64,000 nt of DNA, from NCBI RefSeq assembly GCF_950295315.1, contig NC_080164.1:109264447-109328446 (forward strand), read 5' to 3'. Positions 47,735 to 57,437 of this stretch are shown here, piece by piece. Made by a program: the position numbers and the translations under genes. Numbering within the stretch: the stretch's first letter is position 1; each line of letters starts with the position of its first letter. The notes under the pieces were generated by a model, which saw only the letters and a program-made list of their open reading frames with translations, was not told the origin of the DNA and searched no databases. This DNA comes from Erinaceus europaeus. Its lineage: Eukaryota > Chordata > Mammalia > Eulipotyphla > Erinaceidae.

Positions 47735-48167
47735 TAGAGACATCTCCTCTGGGCTTTATTCAAAATAGCAAAAGCCTGGAAACAACCAAAATACCCTTCC
47801 ACAGATAACTGGATAAAAAAGTTATGGGATATATACTCAACAGAGTATTATGCAGCAATAAAAAAGATGATATTATGTCCTTTGGGATAAAGTCGATGGA
47901 ATTGGAGATTATGCTCAGTGAAGCAAGTAAGTAGGCTAAGGGCAAATCCAGAATGGTTTCACTCATATGCAGAACATAGAGAATTAAGTATATAAATATG
48001 AAAGAAAAATATCCACCTATATCTAAGACTGTGGGAGAACTAGAGTGGTTATCTGTGGGGGTGGGGACACAGATCTTTGGTGATGGAAGTGATTAATAAA
48101 TAAGTGTTTAAAACAGAAAATATAATTCAAGCAGTTGAGCACAAGAAATGCTACTTCAATCTCTACA
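47735..48167 (+). mobile_element. Old L1 3' end flanking ERV-C
   Basis: L1 ORF2 C-terminal sequence (AAATAGCAAAAGCCTGGAAA; ACAGAGTATTATGCAGCAAT) and a short 3' UTR. Its last 227 bp (47941-48167) recur on the far side of ERV-C at 51570-51805, and its first 195 bp or so recur inverted at 52450-52688. Confidence 0.8.
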
Positions 48168-48886
48168 TGTGTAAGCCTGATAGAGCTTAGGGAGAACCAC
48201 CCCCATCTTTGGATGGAGGTCTGAGAAGATAACCTCTTGGTAAGTCTCTCTCAACCGAGGTGAGCATATGGGGGGAAACTCAGACTTGGTTCTTTCCTTC
48301 TTGACTCTCAGGCCCACAGATACCACAGTACTTCCCTCCATTAACCACAGGCCACATGGCTGCAGATTCACTTATTCAAAGTCACCTTCTGATCACAGAA
48401 GAACACACCTTATCACACACTTCATCACACACCTCAGACCCCAGACAAGAGAAATTCCAAACTATATGGCTCTTTGATATCTATCTTCTCTCTGTCTCAC
48501 CCTACGGGTTTAACCCCTATGCTTCTCTCAAATACCTTTGGATAATTAAGTTGCTTGTGTTATGGAGACTAACTGTCTTGTCTCTCATCAATTCCTGTCA
48601 TACCAGCCCCCTACCTTAGGGGCATGCTGACTGTTAAGAAACCTGTAATTTCTCTCATATTTCAACAATAATTACCTCCATTGCTTTTCTATTTAACTCA
48701 TGTCAGTTTTGCTAATAAAGGGACTCTAGGATTCTGGGACTCAAGGACTCAGATTCTAGATTCACGCTAAGAGTCCCCTGGTGTCTTTTACTTCGTGTCA
48801 CCCCTGTCATGAGCAAGAAAGAACCAGCCCGTTACCTTTCCCCTGGAGGACACCCTGCCAGAGAAGGAGAGAGACACCCCGAAATC
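48168..48886 (+). mobile_element. ERV-C 5' LTR
   Basis: LTR start is placed at TGTGTAAGCCTGATAGAGC, where similarity to the L1 flank ends, and the end is just before the primer-binding site. A polyadenylation signal AATAAA lies at 48714-48719. The last 86 bp or so are repeated at 51484-51569. The expected CA end is not evident, so boundaries are approximate. Confidence 0.75.
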
Positions 48887-48904
48887 TGGCACCCAATGTG
48901 GGGC
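48887..48904 (+). promoter_or_regulatory. ERV-C primer-binding site, tRNA-Lys type
   Basis: TGGCACCCAATGTGGGGC equals the lysine primer-binding site used by betaretroviruses, apart from two changes consistent with CpG decay. Confidence 0.9.
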
Positions 48905-49288
48905 AGAATTTCCCGACCTCAAGAGAAAATTGGCCCATCAGGCATCAGCCTTCACCTGGTTGAAAAACGCTGGCCCAACCGAGGGGATCAGGACCGTAGC
49001 TTCAGGAAATCAAGAAGATATAGCGAAGCACATCGGAAAGGTAACCCCAAGGTTCTCATTTGAGCCCCTGTGATCTTTCTCTCCTTCTCCCTATCTTTTC
49101 ACACTCCAGGGAAGCTCGTGGAGAGGATACAGAGGGAGAACCTCAGTGGAACAGAACCCTGGCCAGGCTCTGAGAAACTGAGTATTCTCCCCCCATTGAA
49201 TCTTAATAGGTCTGACCTAATCTTTCCTCCTATCCAAATTTTGTAACATTTGCTCTAGACCCTCACCTAATTTCTGAGCTAAACTGAC

Positions 49289-49714
49289 ATGGGGAATTTT
49301 TTTTCAACCCAGGAGGAACCTCCAATTAAGTGCTTTTGAGACTTGTTAGCTACCAGAGCGTTAAAGCTATCAAAGAAACAGGCCCTACGATTTTTGAATG
49401 TGGTGATTCATGTAGCCCCCTAGTTTAGGAAAGAGCATATCTATGACCCGGAGTCATGGGCCTGTGTGGCATATTTAGCCCACAAGGAGGAAGCTGAAGG
49501 ATTAAGAGAACTAGATGTTCAGTTCCTGGCAATCATTGCTGCATTAAAACAGTGCGCAGCATCTGCTAAGGAACCAGAGAAAAGGGACAGCTCTCCCTCA
49601 GCCAAGTCGCTGGAGGGCGGGGCCACTCTGGCACCCCCAGTGCAAGTCTTAAAGGAATTGAAAGGATCAGATACTAAAAAGAGGCTAGCCTTGAGACTGC
49701 TATTCAGGAATTAA
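49289..49714 (+). pseudogene. gag: ERV-C gag, matrix region (broken)
   Basis: The ATG at 49289 begins MGNFFSTQEE, with glycine at position 2 as needed for myristoylation of retroviral matrix. The frame has in-frame stops at 49337-49339 (TGA) and 49421-49423 (TAG), then stays open from there to 49714 (segments ESWACVAYLAHKEEAEGL and ALKQCAASAKEPEK). The matrix domain normally carries Gag to the membrane; this copy cannot be translated from its own start. A frame change near 49700-49800 separates it from the long downstream ORF. Confidence 0.8.
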
Positions 49715-49889
49715 GGGATCAGGTTGCTCTCTTGGCTAAGTCTAAGCTTTTCCAGAAAGGGCAGAATCTGAAGAATCTGTTCTGCAGTTTCCGTCTCTCC
49801 CTCCACCATTCTCTGCACCTTCCTCTCCACCTCCGCCTCCTCCTCAGATACCCCTGCTCTTCCCTGCACGGACCAGGCCACCATCTCCA

Positions 49890-51263
49890 GTGTTGCCCCC
49901 TGGACCACAAGCATTATTTTTGCCTGTATCACCACCTTGGGCAGTAACAGAGCCAGCTCCGAAGGCACAGGCACCTCCGATTCAGCCGCCATGTCAGTCA
50001 CCGCGGGCTGCACCCAGTGCGCAGTTAGAGGCGCCCACGGCTTCATTGCCGTCACTGCCACAACATGTACAGCTCCCACAAGCGCCGCCGCCCTCGGCAC
50101 AACAGGCGCTATTGCCCGCGCCAGTGATTCTGGCTGTGCCAGAGCCGCAGGACATGCCAGTAAATGAAAGGCAACCACGGGATCCACAGCCACCTGCACA
50201 GACCCTGTGCACCACCCCTCTCCCTCCTCTTCCTGCTCCAACTACCTCACTGCTCCCTGTTGCTCCAAAAGTGGCTATGACAGACTCTGAACGCTTATGC
50301 CAGCTAAGAGATCAGTTTTCCCCGGGACAGCTTAGTGCGTACCCTGTAAATTTGGTCCCAAACAGGCAGAAACCTAGCTCCTGGTACCCCTATGCAGCTT
50401 CTGAATTAAAAGAACTCAAAATCGCTATTCGGGAAGATGGGGTTCATTCCCCTTGGACAAAGTCTATTCTCCAGGGTTATCTACAAAGTTTAAATACACC
50501 CCAAGATTGGAGGGATATTATGAGAGCTGTAATGCCTAGCCCACTTTTTCTCCAGTGGGAAGCATTTTTTCGGGATGAGTGTTTGCAGCAAGCCCGTAGA
50601 AATACTGAAGGGCAGCCAGATTGGAATTTCGATGCATTATTTGGCACAGGCTGCTTGAGCACCGGAATTCTTCAGGCAAAGGCCAAGTTTCCACCCGGTT
50701 ACTTTGACCAGGTGTGCCTCTGCGCAATGCAGGCATGGGACCGATTAACACCGCCTACAGGCGAGAGTCCTGCCCCTATACTTACCCTATGCCAGGAGCG
50801 AGACGAGTCTTTAAGTAAGTTTATCACCAGAGTACAGGCCAGCCTAGAGAGAAAATTTTCTGATCCAAATGCTTGTCAGTTATTATTAAAAACTATAGTA
50901 TGGGAAGGAATGCTTCCAGACTTCCGTCAGGCATGTTTGTCTCTAAAGAATGAGACACCAAGTCAGTGGATTTTAGCCACTCAAGAGATAGGGTCCAGCA
51001 CTCACCAGGCCACCACTTTGGTGCAAGCTTTTGCAGCTGCCCTAGATAAACAGAAGGGAGCCTGCTTTCAGTGTGGTTGTGAGGGGCACTGGCGTAACCA
51101 GTGTTTTAAAGGCAAACAGGGACCCCGCACCCCATCTGGCAACCAGAAAGCTAAGACACTTTGTTCTCGGTGCCAGAAGGGCTATCATCGGAGAAAAGAG
51201 TGTCGCTCTAAAACGCATAAAGATGGCACACCTTTACCAGACTTTGACAAAGATTTAAACTAG
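49890..51263 (+). CDS. gag: ERV-C gag, capsid and nucleocapsid region, open for 457 codons
   Basis: The long open frame of a betaretrovirus-like Gag. It opens in a proline-rich linker (about codons 1-130). A capsid domain follows, with YPVNLVPNRQKPSSWYPYAA near its start and the major homology region LCQERDESLSKFITRVQASL. Two nucleocapsid CCHC zinc knuckles come next, CFQCGCEGHWRNQC (51063-51104) and CSRCQKGYHRRKEC (51162-51203), both with all metal ligands. The frame continues upstream of 49890 without a clear ATG; 49890 itself is a GTG, so no natural start is present. Protease, pol and env are absent: after the stop the sequence soon reaches an LTR remnant. It is antisense to GRID2. It might still be translated if transcribed from another start, but I see no evidence of host use. 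Confidence 0.88.
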   Translation: MLPPGPQALFLPVSPPWAVTEPAPKAQAPPIQPPCQSPRAAPSAQLEAPTASLPSLPQHVQLPQAPPPSAQQALLPAPVILAVPEPQDMPVNERQPRDPQPPAQTLCTTPLPPLPAPTTSLLPVAPKVAMTDSERLCQLRDQFSPGQLSAYPVNLVPNRQKPSSWYPYAASELKELKIAIREDGVHSPWTKSILQGYLQSLNTPQDWRDIMRAVMPSPLFLQWEAFFRDECLQQARRNTEGQPDWNFDALFGTGCLSTGILQAKAKFPPGYFDQVCLCAMQAWDRLTPPTGESPAPILTLCQERDESLSKFITRVQASLERKFSDPNACQLLLKTIVWEGMLPDFRQACLSLKNETPSQWILATQEIGSSTHQATTLVQAFAAALDKQKGACFQCGCEGHWRNQCFKGKQGPRTPSGNQKAKTLCSRCQKGYHRRKECRSKTHKDGTPLPDFDKDLN

Positions 51264-51483
51264 ATTTGGGGCAACCCTTAGCCCCTGAAAGAGGGAAAGA
51301 TATGGAAATAATAAAATGCTCTGTAGATATCATGCCTCCATCCAGCCAGGGAGCCTGTCCGCTGCCCCCTGCACTGCTCCCTGCTGAACATAGGAGAGAG
51401 CACCCAGTCCACAAGAGGACCCAGGATAAAGATAGCCAGCTGGAAAGGGTAGGTGCTAGTCCAGAGCCAGAAGTATTGTGGAC
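51264..51483 (+). mobile_element. ERV-C remnant between gag and the 3' LTR fragment
   Basis: About 220 bp after the gag stop, with no recognisable protease frame, leading directly into R/U5-like LTR sequence. An internal deletion has removed pro, pol, env and the 3' U3. Confidence 0.65.
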
Positions 51484-51569
51484 CACCCCTGTCGTGAGCG
51501 AGAAAGAACCAGCCTGTTACCTTTCCCCTGGAGGCCACCCTGCCGGAGAAGGAGAGAGACACCCCGAAA
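51484..51569 (+). mobile_element. ERV-C 3' LTR fragment (terminal 86 bp)
   Basis: CACCCCTGTCGTGAGCGAG through GAGACACCCCGAAA matches 48799-48884 with about six differences in 86 bp. It is followed directly by the repeated L1-derived flank. Confidence 0.85.
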
Positions 51570-51805
51570 GGCAAATCCAGAATGGTTTCACTCATATGCA
51601 GAACATAGAGAATTAAGTATATAAATGTGAAAGAAAAATGTCCACCTATATCTAAGATTGTGGGAGAACTAGAGTGGTTATCTGTAGGGGTGGGGGTAGG
51701 GACACAGATCTTTGGTGATGGAAGTGATTAATAAATGTGTTTAAAACAGAAAATTCAAGCAGTTGAGCACAAGAATTGCTACTTCAATCTCTATATATGA
51801 AATAA
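51570..51805 (+). repeat. Second copy of the L1-derived flank
   Basis: Starts GGCAAATCCAGAATGGTTTC and follows 47941-48167 with scattered differences. A normal proviral insertion gives only 4-6 bp of flanking duplication, so this needs another explanation. Confidence 0.85.
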
Positions 51806-52449
51806 GTGTTAAAAAAAAAGACTAAAAATATCACATTGTTAGCTCTGCAAACTAGCTACCAAAGTTTAAAAAGTCAGTTGCTTGAAATCATCATTGGTTT
51901 TATAACCGATGATGGCTCTGTGTTCTACAGCTCATCCTGTAATAGAGAGATTGAGAGAGAGAGAGAGAGACAAAGACAGAGACAGAGAGACAGAAAGAAA
52001 TCTCCTCTCTGGCATCTATCATGACTGTGCTTTTCCCAACACAAATGGTCTTATTTTGATCAAATAGAAGAAAAATGAAAATAAGAACTTTAATAGGATT
52101 TTTCTTAAAAAACTTTCTTCTGAGTAAGCTGTGGAGACCTGATATTCTCTGTTTTTTGACACTTTTACTTACTTTCTTTGTTGTCATTTAAATAGCACAT
52201 TTGAACCACATCCCATCTTAATCTAGTTATGACTGTGCAACTTTTCTTGCATTTTTAGATAGTTTTATTGGTGATGATACTCTGAATAAAAATGATTCCT
52301 TTAAGAAAAGATTAAACATTCTTATCCATGTTATGACAGAAAAGTCTAGCAAATTTATTAATGTAACAATTTGGGGTTTGGACTTAAGGCTCAATTACAA
52401 AATCTGTGAGGGGACTATAAGTCTAGGAAATAAATATCCTTTACTGGTT
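51806..52449. other. Intronic sequence with a GA microsatellite
   Basis: A (GA)n-rich stretch is at about 51944-51990. No other feature recognised. Confidence 0.5.
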
Positions 52450-52688
52450 CCTTGTATTGTTTCTGTTGTCACCAGGGCTTCACAGTTCTGTCATCAGGGT
52501 TTCACAGCATAATCTTTCCCAATTCCATCCACTTTATCCCATAATATCGTCTTTTTTTCTATCGTTGTATAATACACCTGAGTTTATGTCCTATAACTTT
52601 CCAATCTAGTTATCTGTGGAAGGACATTTTGGTTGTTTCCAGGCTTTTGCTATTATGAATACAGCCCAGAGGAGATCTCTCTAGTAAA
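52450..52688 (-). mobile_element. Antisense L1 fragment, inverted relative to 47735-47935
   Basis: TTATCTGTGGAAGGACATTT, TTCCAGGCTTTTGCTATTAT and CCCAGAGGAGATCTCT are the reverse complement of the block beginning at 47735, including the same short junction (CTCCTCTGGGCT). Confidence 0.8.
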
Positions 52689-52850
52689 TCAGATATAATA
52701 AGAGAGAGACTAAGAGGCAGAGCAGAGGGTGAAAGAGACCACAGCGCTGAGCCCTCCTCTAACATGCTGGGAGCAGAGTTTGGGCCTGAACCATGCATAG
52801 GGTAAAGCAGTACACAATCCTAGTGAGCTATATTGCTGATCCTGTTGACT
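52689..52850 (-). mobile_element. S4 SINE
   Basis: GAGACTAAGAGGCAGAGCAG, GGGCCTGAACCATGCATAGG, GCAGTACACAATCCTAGTGA: antisense S4 pattern. Confidence 0.6.
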
Positions 52851-52980
52851 ATTAGACAAGTATGTGTTTTGCTATAATAAATTCAAAGAGATCAAAATTA
52901 TAGTCTCTTGCCTCTCCTCCACACTTTACAAATTACGAGAAGATAGTAGTTCCAAAAATACATGTGTAAAGTTCTGAATT

Positions 52981-53185
52981 GAAGGTGGTGACACACCTGG
53001 TTAAGCGCACGTTACTATGTTCAAGGAACCAAGTTCAAGCCTCCAGTCCCCACCCACAGAAGAAAAGCTTTACAAGTGATGGAGCAGAGCCTCAGGTGTC
53101 TCTCTGTCTCTCTCCTTTATCTCCCCCTTCCTCTCAACTTCTGGCTGTCTCTATCCAATAAATTAATAAAGATAGTACAAAATTT
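52981..53185 (+). mobile_element. S1 SINE next to a GRID2 exon
   Basis: AAGGTGGTGACACACCTGG head, AAGTTCAAGCCTCCAG, a CT-rich body, tail CCAATAAATTAATAAAG. It ends 95 bp from the exon donor. Confidence 0.85.
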
Positions 53186-53213
53186 TAAAAATTCTGAATG
53201 CAATGCAACTTTA

Positions 53214-53492
<279 letters not shown>

Positions 53493-53555
53493 TTACAGTG
53501 ACAAAACCACAAAACTATTCTCTAGTTGTTCTCTGGAAACATTCATGGAGTCCCT

Positions 53556-53797
53556 TCCTTTTTTTTTTAATATTTATTTTATTTATTTATTCCCTTTTGT
53601 TGCCCTGGTTGTTTTATTGTTGTAGTTATTATTGCTGTTGTCGTTGTTGGATAGGACAGAGAGAAATGGAGAGAGGAGGGGAAGACAGAGAAAGATAGAC
53701 ACCTGCAGACCTGCTTCACCGCCTGTGAAGCTACTCCCCTGCAGGTGGGGAGCCGGGGTTCGAACCGGGATCCTTATGCCTGTCCTTGTGCTATGGG
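53556..53797 (-). mobile_element. S2 SINE, 5'-truncated
   Basis: TTTATTTATTCCCTTTTGTTG, TTG-rich stretch, GCAGACCTGCTTCACCGCC, GGGGTTCGAACCGGGATCC, stopping at CTTGTGCTATGGGA. The CpGs in the B box are retained. It lies about 100 bp upstream of the GRID2 exon acceptor. Confidence 0.9.
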
Positions 53798-53799
53798 AC

Positions 53800-54600
53800 T
53801 TTCATAGAAAAAAATCCCTAAGTATCTTGACTATAGTAATAATTAACTATTGCTATTTTAAACTCTTTCTAACACTATAAGGAACAGTCCCCATTCTTTT
53901 TAAGGACCTTATTTTTCCTAGTTCTGAAACCTCTAGGACTATACTCATATTTCTTGATGTTTCTTCTGATCCCTTACCATCATACTGCCTCTGTTGACCT
54001 CAGCTAAATCAACGCTACCAGTGTTGTTATGCCATATTATGCTGCTAATGACTTGTTACTGCAGATTGTCACTAGAGTCACCAAGCTTGAGATGCCATGT
54101 GCCTACCTCCTCTGTCTGCCACCAAGTAGCAAATGCTACTATAATTTCATCCTCACATCCCTGGGCAGATGACCTAACCAGTGTGTCCCCAGAACCTCCC
54201 CTCTCCAGAGCCCACTAGGGAAAGATAGAAACAGGCTGGGGATTACTACCAGCCCATTTCCATGCCCAGCAGAGAAGCAATTACAAAAGCCAGAACTCCC
54301 GTGTTCTGCACCACAGAAAGAATTTTGGTCCATACTGCCAGTGGAGGAGAAATGATAGGGGGAAATGACCAGAAGACTCTGAAATCCAATTCTACCAGGA
54401 CTCCAAAGACAGAAAAGGAAAAAAGAAGGACATTTAGAAGTAGTATCATATACATATATGTGGCGAGAGAGAGAGATAGTAGTCAGCCTATGACATTGGA
54501 AGAACTACTGTAGCTTCAAATGGAGGAGATGGGGGACACAGAACTCTGGTGGTGGGAACAGTGGAGAATTACACTTCTGTTATCTTATTAAAATTAAAAA
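53800..54600 (+). mobile_element. L1 3' UTR, variant subfamily
   Basis: Collinear with 14580 onward (for example GGAACAGTCCCCATTCTTTT), then the terminal block in the variant form shared with 24596-25010 (AAGAATTTTGGTCCATACTG). It ends TTATTAAAATTAAAAAAG. Confidence 0.78.
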
Positions 54601-54731
54601 AGACACCTGTAGTACTAGTACCCTACACTTGAACCTGACTTTCACACAAGTTGATGTGTAAGCCACCACCTGCTCTCTAGTGTTGCTTCTTACATTCCTC
54701 TTGGCACAGGATAGTTTAAACCAGTGTTTAC

Positions 54732-54950
54732 AAGGACCGGCATAAGGATCCCGGTTCGAGGCCCCAGCTCCCCACCTGCAGGGGAGTCGCTTCACAAGTG
54801 GTGAAGCAGGTCTGCAGGTATGTATCTTTCTCTCCCCTTCCCTGTCTTACCCTACTCTCTCCATTTCTTTCTGTCCTATCCAACAACGACAACATCAATA
54901 ACAACAACAATAATTACAACAATAAAACAACAAGAGCAACAAAAGGGAAT
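54732..54950 (+). mobile_element. S2 SINE, 5'-truncated
   Basis: Starts at AAGGACCGGCATAAGGATCC, B box GGTTCGAGGCCCC, CACCTGCAGGGGAGTCGC, a CAA-triplet tail and AACAAAAGGGAATAAAT. Confidence 0.9.
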
Positions 54951-55048
54951 AAATATTTTAAAAAGCGGGAATTTACTTTAAACTAGTGTTCACTAAATAA
55001 ATAAATATTTAAAAAAGCGGGAATTTACTTTAAACTAGTGTTCACTAA
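54951..55048. repeat. Two-unit tandem duplication, period 52 bp
   Basis: A 46-bp block from the end of the S2 tail into the flank (containing AGCGGGAATTTACTTTAAAC) occurs at 54951-54996 and again at 55003-55048 with one change. The copies share an unusual GCGGG, and the first unit is fused to the SINE tail. Confidence 0.92.
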
Positions 55049-55385
55049 TGAATGAGTAATTTAGCATGTAATTATTAAGACATAATGGCTAATAATCCAA
55101 TTGGTTAACACCGAGTAAAACAGTATGAATGAAGAAAGGCACTGCTTTTTATTCAAATTAGTGCTATTTTGTATGTGAGCTACTGCCAAACTCAAATAAA
55201 TAGATTTTATAGTTTATCACACCATCTCTCCCCCTAACCCCAGACTTAAATTTTAATATCTGGTTCAATAGTGAATACAGAAGTAATAAAAATGAAATCG
55301 TATTTTTATAGCATACATCTGTTTTCATTGGAATTAGTCTGAATAGGAGTGATCAGGAGGATTTTTAGTCTTACGGCAGTCTTTT
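55049..55385. other. Intronic sequence with no recognisable feature
   Basis: AT-rich; nothing recognised. Confidence 0.45.
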
Positions 55386-55560
55386 TTTTTTTTTCGTTTT
55401 ATTTTCGATTTATTTTTATTGAGGAAATGTTGTTTTACAAGACTAATATCTTAGGGGTATAATTTCACATCTACCAAAAACACATGGCAACAAACCTTAC
55501 CCACCACCAAAATAGCAATTCCCTTTCCCACAAGACATTGAGTCCCATTTATTTGCTTGT
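55386..55560 (-). mobile_element. Antisense L1-like 3' end
   Basis: T run, TTTTTATTGAGGAAATGTTG and ACCCACCACCAAAATAGC. The reverse complement has the L1 3' terminal logic (GGTGGTGGGTAAGG ... TTATACCCC ... CAATAAAAATAAA). Confidence 0.6.
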
Positions 55561-55756
55561 TTGTTTGTTTATTTATTTTACCATAAGGACTATGCCTGGG
55601 TTAGCTGTCTGCACAACTCTACCAGTGATTTTTTTTTCTTGATTGAAGGTAAGAGACAGGGGAAGGGGGGGTTGTACAGAGAAGAGACAACCGCAATACT
55701 GCTTCACAGTTCATGAAGGTTGGGACCAGGGCTTAAACCTGGGTTCTTTTTAAGGG

Positions 55757-55990
55757 GTACAAATGGGGGCACACCCAATTACATGCACATAGTACCAAGC
55801 ACAAGGACATGAGCAAGGATCTGAGTTTGAGCTCCCTCTCCCCACCTGCAGGGGTGACGTTTCACAAGTGGTGAAGCAGGTTTGCAGGTGTGTTTCTCTG
55901 TTTCTCTCCCTCTCTGTCTCCCCATCCTGTTAATTTCTAACTGTTCTATTGAATAAAATGAAGAGAGGGAAAAAAAAAAAAAACCTGTGC
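55757..55990 (+). mobile_element. S1/S2-type SINE
   Basis: GGATCTGAGTTTGAGCTCCC, CCCACCTGCAGGGGTGACG, CT-rich body, GAATAAAATGAAGAG and an A run. Confidence 0.78.
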
Positions 55991-55998
55991 CCTTTTTT

Positions 55999-56200
55999 GA
56001 AAAAAAAATTCTTTTGTTTCTCTCTTTTTATTTGATAAGATGGAGAGAAACTGACACAGGAAAAGTCAATAGAGAGGGAGAGAGAAAAAAAGACACCACT
56101 CATGAAGCTCTCCTCCTGCAGGTAGAAACCAGGGGCTTGAACCTGGATCTTTGAACATGGCAGTGTGTGTGCCCTACCAGGTGCACCACCTCCCAGCCCT
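55999..56200 (-). mobile_element. S1 SINE
   Basis: TTTTTATTTGATAAGATGG, CTCATGAAGCTCTCCTCCTG, GGCTTGAACCTGGATC, head complement GCACCACCTCCCAGCCC. Confidence 0.85.
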
Positions 56201-56349
56201 GAAACCAGGGTTCTTATATACATAATTGGATTAACCACCACCTATCTCCTTTACTTCCTTTTAACACCTCACTCCTTCCTCATTCTTTATTAATAATTCT
56301 CCCTGTCCTTTTCACCTGCCTCTTTTCTTTTTCCTTCCTTGCTTCCTCT

Positions 56350-56395
56350 CTTCTTCTTCTCCTTCTCCTTCTCCTTCTCTTTCTTCTTCTTCTTC

Positions 56396-56427
<32 letters not shown>

Positions 56428-56465
56428 CTTCTTCTTCTTCTTCTTCTTCTTCTTCTTCTTCTTCT

Positions 56466-56513
<48 letters not shown>
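56350..56513. repeat. Compound CTT/TC microsatellite
   Basis: Interrupted CTT/CTC units from 56350, about 24 uninterrupted CTT units at roughly 56398-56470, then about 21 TC units to 56513. On the GRID2-sense strand this reads (GA)n followed by (GAA)n. Confidence 0.95.
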
Positions 56514-56515
<2 letters not shown>

Positions 56516-56523
56516 TTCTTTTT

Positions 56524-56636
56524 TTAACCAGAGCTCTGCTCAGCTTTCGCTTATGGTGAGGCTGGGGATTGAACTTCAGGCATCAGAGGCTTAGACATGA
56601 AAGTCTTTTGCAGAACTATAATGCTGTCTCCTCCTC
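56524..56636 (-). mobile_element. S3 SINE
   Basis: ACCAGAGCTCTGCTCAGC, GGGGATTGAACTTCAGGC, TTTTGCAGAACTATAATGC. The microsatellite above has grown at its A/T-rich tail. Confidence 0.8.
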
Positions 56637-56664
56637 CTTCAATCTGTTTCCTTTTGAGTAATTT

Positions 56665-56868
56665 TTTTTATTTTATTATCTTTATTTATTTATTCGATAG
56701 AGACAGCCAGAAATCGAGATGAAGAGAGAGATAGAGGGAGAGACAGAGAGAGATCTGCAGCCTGCTTCACACAAAGCTTTCCCCCTACAGGTGGGGGCCA
56801 GATGTTTGAAACTGGGTCCTTCTGCACTGTAACATGTGCGCAGTCAGGTGCCCTACCACTTAGCCCTC
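56665..56868 (-). mobile_element. S1 SINE
   Basis: TTTATTTATTTATTCGATAG, GATCTGCAGCCTGCTTCAC, TTTGAAACTGGGTCC, head complement CCTACCACTTAGCCC. Confidence 0.85.
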
Positions 56869-57273
56869 CTTTTGAAGAATCTTTACAAAAGCAGTTGTGT
56901 GCTGCACAGTGTCCATTTAGAGGCATTTATGCCAATGACTTCTTTGCAAGCCACATGTAACAGGCTCTTAAAACAACTGGCATGAAAGACTAACACAGAT
57001 CAATTCTAAGTGGACATACACAAGCACTTCTTGGCAAGTGGGGGGATGTTTATTTTGTTGCTGTTGTTTTCACTGGGGCTTCCCTGCCCCCAAACTTTTT
57101 TTTTCCAGATAAAGAATGGTAGAGATGGGGCATAGGTAGGAAAGATACCACCAATAATGAAGTAATTAATAATAATAATAAATAATAATGATGAAATAAT
57201 GAAAGAGGAGAGAGAGAACAAAAAAGATGACTTGTAGGTGTAAACTTCCTTTTCTTCCTTTGCTTACATTGTC
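56869..57273. other. Intronic sequence with (AAT)n
   Basis: An AATAATAATAATAAATAATA run is at about 57165-57192. No other feature. Confidence 0.5.
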
Positions 57274-57437
57274 TGTTGTTAAAATTCGGAGGCTCTTGCT
57301 GGGCGGGGAATGGCCTAGAGTCCCAAAGGCAGGTGGCTGCAATTTACTTACTATGAAACAAAACTTGTTATTAGCATATTTCTAATAGAGAAGGAATTTG
57401 AGATTTTTACATATCAACAACGTCTTTTAACCTTTTG
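57274..57437 (-). mobile_element. ERV-B 3' LTR remnant
   Basis: At 57274 the plus strand reads TGTTGTTAAAATTCGGAGGC, the same terminal motif as at 58681, so an LTR 3' end (minus strand, ...TTTTAACAACA) is present. On the minus strand a TGTTGATATG start-like motif near 57410 suggests a shortened LTR of about 140 bp. It is heavily rearranged. Confidence 0.6.

Noticed and set aside
47941..48167. Segment considered as the U3 of the ERV-C LTR
   Set aside because: The second copy follows, rather than precedes, the terminal LTR fragment, and the segment continues upstream into L1 ORF2 sequence, so it is L1-derived flank.
49711..50241. 176-codon open frame on the minus strand opposite gag
   Set aside because: It is the reverse shadow of the proline-rich gag linker; GC-rich codon bias keeps the opposite strand open.
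56339..56527. Open frame of 62 codons rich in F/S and S/L
   Set aside because: It is a direct read-through of the CTT/TC microsatellite, not a gene.
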